Below, in pieces: positions 58,894 through 64,000 of a stretch of 64,000 nt of DNA. Every line of letters begins with the position of its first letter. Position 1 is the stretch's first letter. The DNA is from Erythrobacter tepidarius (GTDB lineage: Bacteria > Pseudomonadota > Alphaproteobacteria > Sphingomonadales > Sphingomonadaceae), in the NCBI RefSeq assembly GCF_002155695.1, contig NZ_MUYJ01000003.1, positions 124,001-188,000 on the forward strand. The letters run 5' to 3'. The position numbers and the translations under genes are program-made. The notes under the pieces were generated by a model, which worked only from the letters and a program-made list of their open reading frames with translations, did no database searches and was not told the origin of the DNA.

Positions 58894-59961
58894 TCAGTCT
58901 TCGAGGTCCGCGTCCGGCCCTGTCATCATCTCCCCGGCAACCGCATCGGTCCGGCTGCGGATTGCAGCTTCCAGGCGATCGCAAACTTCCGGGTTCTCCT
59001 TGAGATAGGTCTTGGCGTTCTCGCGGCCCTGGCCGATGCGGATCGAATCGTAGGAGAACCAGCTCCCCGACTTCTCGATCAGACCGGCCTTCACGCCGAG
59101 ATCGAGGATTTCGCCGATCTTGGAAATGCCCTCGCCATACATGATGTCGAATTCGACCTGCTTGAACGGCGGAGCGACCTTGTTCTTCACCACCTTCACG
59201 CGGGTGGTGTTGCCGATGATCTCGTCACGGTCCTTGATCTGGCCGGTGCGGCGGATGTCGAGACGCACGCTGGCGTAGAACTTCAGCGCGTTGCCGCCGG
59301 TGGTGGTTTCCGGATTGCCGTACATCACCCCAATCTTCATGCGCAGCTGGTTGATGAAGATCACCATGCATTTAGAGCGATTGATCGAGCCGGTCAGCTT
59401 GCGCAGCGACTGGCTCATCAGGCGGGCCTGAAGGCCCACGTGCGAATCGCCCATCTCGCCCTCGATTTCGGCGCGCGGAACCAATGCTGCGACCGAATCA
59501 ACCACCAGCACGTCGATCGCGTTCGAGCGCACCAGCGTGTCGGTTATCTCCAATGCCTGTTCGCCGGTATCGGGCTGCGAGACGATCAGTTCATCGATAT
59601 TGACGCCAAGCTTCTTGGCATAGACCGGATCGAGCGCGTGTTCGGCATCGACAAAGGCCGCGGTGCCGCCCGCCTTCTGCGCTTCGGCGATCACGTGCAG
59701 CGCCAGCGTCGTCTTGCCTGAACTTTCCGGGCCGAAGACTTCGATCACACGCCCCTTGGGCAAGCCGCCGACGCCGAGCGCAATGTCGAGCCCGAGCGAG
59801 CCGGTCGAGATCGCTTCGACCTGCATGGTTTCCTTCTGGCCCAGCCTCATCGCCGAACCCTTGCCGAAGGCACGATCAATCTGAGCGAGTGCGGCCTCGA
59901 GAGCCTTCTGACGATCCACGGCTTTCCTGTCCTCTTCAACCAGCTTCAATTGGGTAGCCAT
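58894..59961 (-). CDS. recA: recombinase RecA
   Basis: RecA forms filaments on single-stranded DNA for strand exchange and triggers LexA self-cleavage. The 355-residue protein has the N-terminal polymerisation helix, Walker A GPESSGKT at 77-84, [10 protein letters not shown] (Walker B), [22 protein letters not shown] with loop 2, and an acidic C-terminus (GPDADLED). All motifs are intact. A LexA box of the alphaproteobacterial form is 86 bases upstream. It is followed by its own terminator. Confidence 0.98.
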   Translation of the reverse strand: MATQLKLVEEDRKAVDRQKALEAALAQIDRAFGKGSAMRLGQKETMQVEAISTGSLGLDIALGVGGLPKGRVIEVFGPESSGKTTLALHVIAEAQKAGGTAAFVDAEHALDPVYAKKLGVNIDELIVSQPDTGEQALEITDTLVRSNAIDVLVVDSVAALVPRAEIEGEMGDSHVGLQARLMSQSLRKLTGSINRSKCMVIFINQLRMKIGVMYGNPETTTGGNALKFYASVRLDIRRTGQIKDRDEIIGNTTRVKVVKNKVAPPFKQVEFDIMYGEGISKIGEILDLGVKAGLIEKSGSWFSYDSIRIGQGRENAKTYLKENPEVCDRLEAAIRSRTDAVAGEMMTGPDADLED

Positions 59962-60047
59962 CGCACGCGCTCCTTCGCTTGCCTAGAGACGATCGCCAGT
60001 TTTCGACGACCGATCGCGAACGCCGATGTATCGCATTTGTTCTCTTG

Positions 60048-60062
60048 GAACAAGAGGGGAAC
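60048..60062 (-). promoter_or_regulatory. LexA (SOS) box upstream of recA
   Basis: On the minus strand the sequence is GTTC-CCCTCTT-GTTC, the direct-repeat SOS operator of Alphaproteobacteria. The second GTTC half is also part of GTTCCAAGAGAAC, a partial dyad. It ends 86 bases before the recA ATG, where an SOS promoter is expected. Confidence 0.85.
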
Positions 60063-60104
60063 GGAAAATAATTTCCTACCGGCACAGCAAAGGCTTGCCC
60101 GAGG

Positions 60105-62630
60105 TCACGTCCGCATCGCGTCGGCCTCGGCCTGCTCGGCGCGCGACTGCCGCAGAACGGCTGCGACCTTGTCCCCGATTGCGGCTACGCTGAACGGCTT
60201 GGCAATGAAGTGCATGTCGGGAATGTCGATGTCGCGGCGCAGCTGCTCCTCGGCATAGCCGGACATGAACAGCACCGGGATTTTCGGACAACTGGCGCGG
60301 ATCGCGCGAACCATCGTGGGGCCGTCCATACCCGGCATCATAACATCGCTGACGACGATGTCGAAAGCTGCGCCCGCGTCGGCGATGGCGGCGAGACCCT
60401 CTTCGCCGCCTGCGCAGGCCTTCACCTCGTAGCCGGCGCGCACCAGCGCCCGTTCGGCGACCGCGCGGACCATGTCCTCGTCTTCCACCAGCAACACCTT
60501 GCCGCCAGTCGACCATTCCGACGAGACAAGCGGCGCCTTCAGCTCGCGTTTTTTCGGCACCTCGCCGCGGTGCACGGGGAGATAGACGGTGAAACGGGCA
60601 CCCATGGGCTGACCGTTCTTGTCGGTGATGTTGTCGGCAAAGATGAAGCCGCCCGACTGCTTGACGATCCCGTAGGCGGTCGAAAGGCCAAGGCCCGTGC
60701 CCTTGCCTTGTTCCTTGGTGGTGAAGAACGGCTCGAACAGCTTGGGCAGGACATGCGGCGGGATGCCCCCGCCATTGTCCTGCACGATCAGCACGGTGTA
60801 ATCAGCTGCGGGCAGCACTTCGGATCCCAGTTGCACCACCTCGGTCGCATGCAGGCTGCGGGTGAACAGCGAGATCCGGCCGCGCCCGTCCCCGCGCGAC
60901 TGGATCGCGTCGCGGGCGTTGACCGCGAGGTTCATGATCACCTGTTCGAGCTGCTGCGGATCGGCCCGCACCGCGCCGAGGTTGCGATCATGCTGCACGT
61001 AAAAGGTAATCTTATCGCCGAGCAGGCGCTTGATCAGCGGGCTTACCTCACTCACGACGTCCGGCAGCTGGATTATCTCGGGCCGCAAGGTCTGCTGGCG
61101 CGAGAAGGCGAGCAGCTGGCGGGTCAGCGCCGCCGCGCGGCTGGAATTGGCGCGGATCTGCTGGATGTCGTCATAGTCGCTGTCGCCGGGCATATGGCGC
61201 AGCAGCATCAGATCGCAGGTGCCTATGATCGCGGTCAGTACGTTATTGAAGTCGTGCGCGACCCCGCCGGCGAGCTGGCCCACGGCCTGCATCTTGGTTG
61301 CCTGCGCAACCTGGCGGCGCAACTGGTTCTCCTGGCTGGAATCCGCAAGGCTGAGCAGCACCGCCGCCTCGCCCAGCCCGCGCACGCCGGCCAGCCCGAG
61401 CGAAACCGGCTCTTCCGGGCTGGCGACGAGCCGCACCGCGACATCGCCGCTGGTGGCAGGCCCGCGCCCGTGGCGACGCACGGCATCCGACAAGGCCGCC
61501 TTGTCCTCGCGCACCACCAGATCGGTCGGGAAGGCGGGCAGCCCCCGTCCCTCGCGGCCGACCGCGCGCAGGAAGGCGTCGTTGCCGAACAGGAAGCGCC
61601 CGTCACGGTCGGTCATGGCGAGGCCGAGCGGCAACTGGCCAAGCAGCGCGTCGAGCTGCGCCAAGCCGGCCTGCGCCGCGCCATCAAAGCCCGAACCTAT
61701 GCCGACACCGCTATCGATCAGCAACATCAGCGAGGTCGCCTCGTCCGGCCCGACCGGCTGGTTCTGCATCTCGGGGTCAATCAGCGGCACATCGACCAGC
61801 GTCTGCGGAGTGCCGCCGCGCCCCTCGCGGGCGAAGAATATCCGGTCACGCTCGTCGATCCGCAGGTAGCTGACAAAGTCCTGCCCGGTCAGCGTGGCGC
61901 GCTGGTCGCCTGCGGCACGTTCGGCAAAGCCGGCGCTGACCGCGCGGATCACGCCGTCGGCGGTGGTGATTGCTGTCTCGATCCCGGCGCGGCTCAGCAT
62001 CTTGCCGAAAGGCCCGGCCAAATCGAGTGCGCCAAGGCCGGTGGTCACGGTCCGCACCAGCGGACGCAGCCGCCAGACCAGATGATCATCGCCGCGACCA
62101 GCTCGTCTTGCGGAAATCTGCCAGTCGGTCTCACCGTCAGGCGCGGCCAGCGAATCCAGCGACCCCGCTCCGTCGCGCCAGGCATCGCGTGCGAGCCGGG
62201 CGAGCGCCTCCACCCCCTCACGCCCGAACGGCAGGGCGGGCGGCGCAGCAGCGGCCCCGAAGCGTTCGAGGAACAGGCTGTTGGCGCACACCAGGCGGTT
62301 GGCGCGATCGGTGATGGCGATCGCCTCGCCGCTGTGCTCGATCGCCGCGACCGTTACGGTCCAGTCCGGCGAAGCGGGTTCGTCATGCGCGGGCGGCGCG
62401 CCGAGCCGATCCAGCAGCAGGCCAGCCCCGAGCAACACCGCGACGCCGAGGACAAAGGCGAGCGCCACCAACCAGCTCGACGTGGCAAAGAACAGCACCG
62501 CCGCGCTCGCCGCCAGCCCGCCGCCCAGCACCAGCAGCAGGCTCGAAGAAGGGGCCGGAGCGCGTACGGCCGACGGCTCGTCGACGATCGCGGCAACGCG
62601 GTTCAGACCTCGGCGGATGGGCTCGGACAA
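60105..62630 (-). CDS. cckA: hybrid histidine kinase CckA
   Basis: CckA is the bifunctional kinase/phosphatase at the top of the CckA-ChpT-CtrA/CpdR phosphorelay. The 841-residue protein has two N-terminal membrane segments (about 31-49 and 52-72). PAS-like sensor regions follow (about 90-330 and 331-430), then the dimerisation helix with His459 in [16 protein letters not shown]. The ATPase core carries Asn571, [10 protein letters not shown] and [13 protein letters not shown]. The C-terminal receiver has Asp762 ([10 protein letters not shown]). The [12 protein letters not shown] motif is characteristic of CckA. It lies upstream of recA on the same strand, as in many Alphaproteobacteria, and is preceded by a DUF2062 gene. 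Confidence 0.95.
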   Translation of the reverse strand: MSEPIRRGLNRVAAIVDEPSAVRAPAPSSSLLLVLGGGLAASAAVLFFATSSWLVALAFVLGVAVLLGAGLLLDRLGAPPAHDEPASPDWTVTVAAIEHSGEAIAITDRANRLVCANSLFLERFGAAAAPPALPFGREGVEALARLARDAWRDGAGSLDSLAAPDGETDWQISARRAGRGDDHLVWRLRPLVRTVTTGLGALDLAGPFGKMLSRAGIETAITTADGVIRAVSAGFAERAAGDQRATLTGQDFVSYLRIDERDRIFFAREGRGGTPQTLVDVPLIDPEMQNQPVGPDEATSLMLLIDSGVGIGSGFDGAAQAGLAQLDALLGQLPLGLAMTDRDGRFLFGNDAFLRAVGREGRGLPAFPTDLVVREDKAALSDAVRRHGRGPATSGDVAVRLVASPEEPVSLGLAGVRGLGEAAVLLSLADSSQENQLRRQVAQATKMQAVGQLAGGVAHDFNNVLTAIIGTCDLMLLRHMPGDSDYDDIQQIRANSSRAAALTRQLLAFSRQQTLRPEIIQLPDVVSEVSPLIKRLLGDKITFYVQHDRNLGAVRADPQQLEQVIMNLAVNARDAIQSRGDGRGRISLFTRSLHATEVVQLGSEVLPAADYTVLIVQDNGGGIPPHVLPKLFEPFFTTKEQGKGTGLGLSTAYGIVKQSGGFIFADNITDKNGQPMGARFTVYLPVHRGEVPKKRELKAPLVSSEWSTGGKVLLVEDEDMVRAVAERALVRAGYEVKACAGGEEGLAAIADAGAAFDIVVSDVMMPGMDGPTMVRAIRASCPKIPVLFMSGYAEEQLRRDIDIPDMHFIAKPFSVAAIGDKVAAVLRQSRAEQAEADAMRT

Positions 62631-62694
62631 GCGGCGTGTTCCCGTCGTGTGATCAAAGCGCCGGACTCCCTGCGAGCCGGTGCGAGGGGCCCTC

Positions 62695-63306
62695 CTAATC
62701 CGAGCCGAGGCGCTGGTCGAGACGCGCTTCCATTACCCTCAACCGCCGGGCGCGTTTACGCGCCACCACGGCGCGCCACACCCATCCGGAAATGACCCAG
62801 CCGAGCAGCGGTGCGACCAAGGCCAGCACCGCGCCGCCCAGCAAAGTCGCCGCGCCCAGCTCGTAGATGGTGGTCAGCATGTCCCACGAGCCATCTGTGG
62901 CAGAGGTAGCCGGAAGACTGACGCCCGCCACGTTGAATTGCAACAGGAATTCGCCGATACGATTGGCCACCACCAGCCAGAAGGGCAGCGTGAAGGGATT
63001 TGTGACGAAGGTCAGCAAGGCGGCCAGCGGCACATTGGCACGCATCGGCAGGGCAAGAAAAGCCGAGAGAAAAATCTGCCCAACCGGAATGATGAAAGCG
63101 GCAAACAGGCCGAGCGCGACCCCGCGCGGAACCGAACGGCGGGTAAACCGCCACAATTCCGGGGAGAGGAAGCGATGCGCGATCGGTGCGAGATACTTGT
63201 TATTCGCCATTTCCTCGCGCGTGGGCGTGTTCTTGCGGATGATGTCCATCGCCCAGGTCTTCGAGCGTTTCGAGAGACTTGGGCGTGACGAGGCAGGCCA
63301 GATCAT
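62695..63306 (-). CDS. DUF2062-domain membrane protein
   Basis: The 203-residue protein has the DUF2062 pattern: LSPELWRFTRRSVPRGVALGLFAAFIIPVGQ (here split as PELWRFTRRSVPRG and VALGLFAAF), a helix with LPMRANVPLAALLTFVTNPFTL, then a C-terminal hydrophobic segment and a basic tail. Three membrane segments are likely. Function is unknown. The start at ATG 63306 has GGAG seven bases upstream; ATG 63249 is an alternative nearer to the conserved region. It is 64 bases before cckA on the same strand. Confidence 0.85.
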   Translation of the reverse strand: MIWPASSRPSLSKRSKTWAMDIIRKNTPTREEMANNKYLAPIAHRFLSPELWRFTRRSVPRGVALGLFAAFIIPVGQIFLSAFLALPMRANVPLAALLTFVTNPFTLPFWLVVANRIGEFLLQFNVAGVSLPATSATDGSWDMLTTIYELGAATLLGGAVLALVAPLLGWVISGWVWRAVVARKRARRLRVMEARLDQRLGSD

Positions 63307-63453
63307 GGACGAACTCCGACACCGCGCACCAGCGCCGGATCAAGCAGGGAAGGGAAACGTGGAATCATCGCAGCCACCATGCGTTTCATATGGGTAGCAT
63401 CCGGTTTCTGACCAGTAGGTGAATCGGTCGCAATCCGGGTCTTTTGCGCTCCC

Positions 63454-63936
63454 CTATCCCCTTTCGCGCATCAACCGCGCCTTGTCGCGCTTCCAGTCGC
63501 GTTCCTTGATGCTGGCACGCTTGTCATGGGTCTGCTTGCCCTTGGCAAGCGCGAGTTCGACTTTGGCGCGCCCCGTACGGTTGAAGTAGATCGACAGCGG
63601 CACCAGCGTCATGCCCTTGCGTTCGACCGCGCCGAGCAGCTTGTTGATCTCGCGTTCGTGCAGCAGCAGCTTGCGCGGGCGGCGCGGTTCATGGTTGAGC
63701 CGGTTGCCGTGGCTGTATTCGGGGATATTGGCATTGATCAGCCATACCTGCCCGTCCTTCACCTCGGCATAGCTTTCGGCGATGCTCGCCTCGCCTGCAC
63801 GCAGCGCCTTCACCTCGGTGCCCTGCAAGACAAGGCCAGCCTCGAAGGTGTCCTCGATCGTGTAATCGAACCGCGCACGGCGGTTCTCGGCGACGATTTT
63901 CAGCTTGTCGAAGGTTACGGGTTTGGGGCGTGCCAT
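63454..63936 (-). CDS. smpB: SsrA-binding protein SmpB
   Basis: SmpB carries tmRNA to stalled ribosomes for trans-translation. The 160-residue protein has the OB-fold core ([20 protein letters not shown] and [11 protein letters not shown]), [14 protein letters not shown], and the conserved C-terminal tail that mimics an mRNA helix ([22 protein letters not shown], as KGKQTHDKR and [10 protein letters not shown]). It stands alone; the ssrA gene is not in the window. About 150 bp with no clear gene separate it from the DUF2062 gene. Confidence 0.97.
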   Translation of the reverse strand: MARPKPVTFDKLKIVAENRRARFDYTIEDTFEAGLVLQGTEVKALRAGEASIAESYAEVKDGQVWLINANIPEYSHGNRLNHEPRRPRKLLLHEREINKLLGAVERKGMTLVPLSIYFNRTGRAKVELALAKGKQTHDKRASIKERDWKRDKARLMRERG

Positions 63937-64000
63937 AAGGCGGCGCGATGTAGGCCCGCGGGGACGAAAAAGCGAGGGGGGAAAACGGCCCGCCTTCTTT

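Noticed and set aside
56599..59721. Open frame of over 1000 codons on the plus strand across alaS and recA
   Set aside because: It runs through two certain genes and a terminator on the opposite strand, with Arg/His/Ala-rich composition and no motifs.
60210..62795. Open frame of about 860 codons opposite cckA
   Set aside because: Antisense shadow of a well-supported histidine kinase gene.

Overview
The window is a GC-rich stretch of chromosome from an alphaproteobacterium, most likely order Sphingomonadales, family Erythrobacteraceae (Erythrobacter/Porphyrobacter-like). The case rests on the CckA and CpdR cell-cycle regulators, a split F0 ATP synthase cluster (atpI-B-E-b'-b without F1), a FYDLN-acid (TIGR02300) gene near aroA-cmk-rpsA, the trpF-trpB-trpA-accD-folC string, and SOS boxes of the alphaproteobacterial form GTTC-N7-GTTC. 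The family assignment is inference from gene content, not from a marker alignment. Almost everything is core housekeeping DNA. I see no prophage, insertion sequence, CRISPR array, integrase or plasmid module.

Layout. 1-2251: the end of an EmrA-like adaptor and a complete EmrB/DHA2 drug exporter. 2255-6655 (minus): asd with a small lipoprotein gene and a TrmO-like methyltransferase gene, and upstream a secreted S9 dipeptidyl peptidase. 6726-12024 (minus): the ffh-rpsP-rimM-trmD-rplS translation cluster, interrupted between rimM and trmD by a TIGR04222 membrane protein whose Gly/Cys tail lies in another frame, plus a doubtful small ORF. tRNA-Ala and a FYDLN-acid protein follow. 12837-18176 (plus): aroA, a small membrane protein, a secreted S33 hydrolase, cmk and rpsA. 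18381-20133: gloB and a quinone-reductase-like gene.

20649-23222 (minus): F0 ATP synthase genes. 23349-27255 (minus): the ydbH-ynbE-ydbL envelope lipid-transport trio. 27329-29587: radC and purB. 29670-36428 (plus): a tightly overlapped run, lapA-like, pyrF, VOC protein, GNAT, trpF, trpB, trpA, accD, folC. 36425-44605: AmpG-like permease, orphan Rieske oxygenase, an RsuA/RluB-type pseudouridine synthase with rsmD, and a UvrD/PcrA helicase with an SOS box 10 bp before its start codon, then a sterol desaturase-family protein. 44648-50359: DEAD-box RNA helicase, a secreted unknown, an FAD-linked oxidase, SapC and an N-formylglutamate amidohydrolase. 50486-55978: cpdR, tRNA-Val, a HerA-like ATPase, icd and a Kef-type antiporter. 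55975-63936 (minus): smpB, a DUF2062 protein, cckA, recA behind a second SOS box, and alaS.

Functionally the window joins translation and protein export (S1, S16, L19, Ffh, TrmD, RimM, SmpB, AlaS), tryptophan, fatty-acid, folate and pyrimidine biosynthesis, respiration (F0, Icd), DNA repair (RecA, UvrD, RadC) and cell-cycle phosphorelay control (CckA to CpdR, the latter via ChpT, which is not in the window). Four-base ATGA/GTGA overlaps are very common, so translational coupling is a feature of this genome. The points most worth a second look are the frame-disrupted TIGR04222 gene, the two SOS boxes, the uncharacterised genes locked between aroA and cmk, the HerA-like ATPase behind tRNA-Val, and several small unassigned ORFs.
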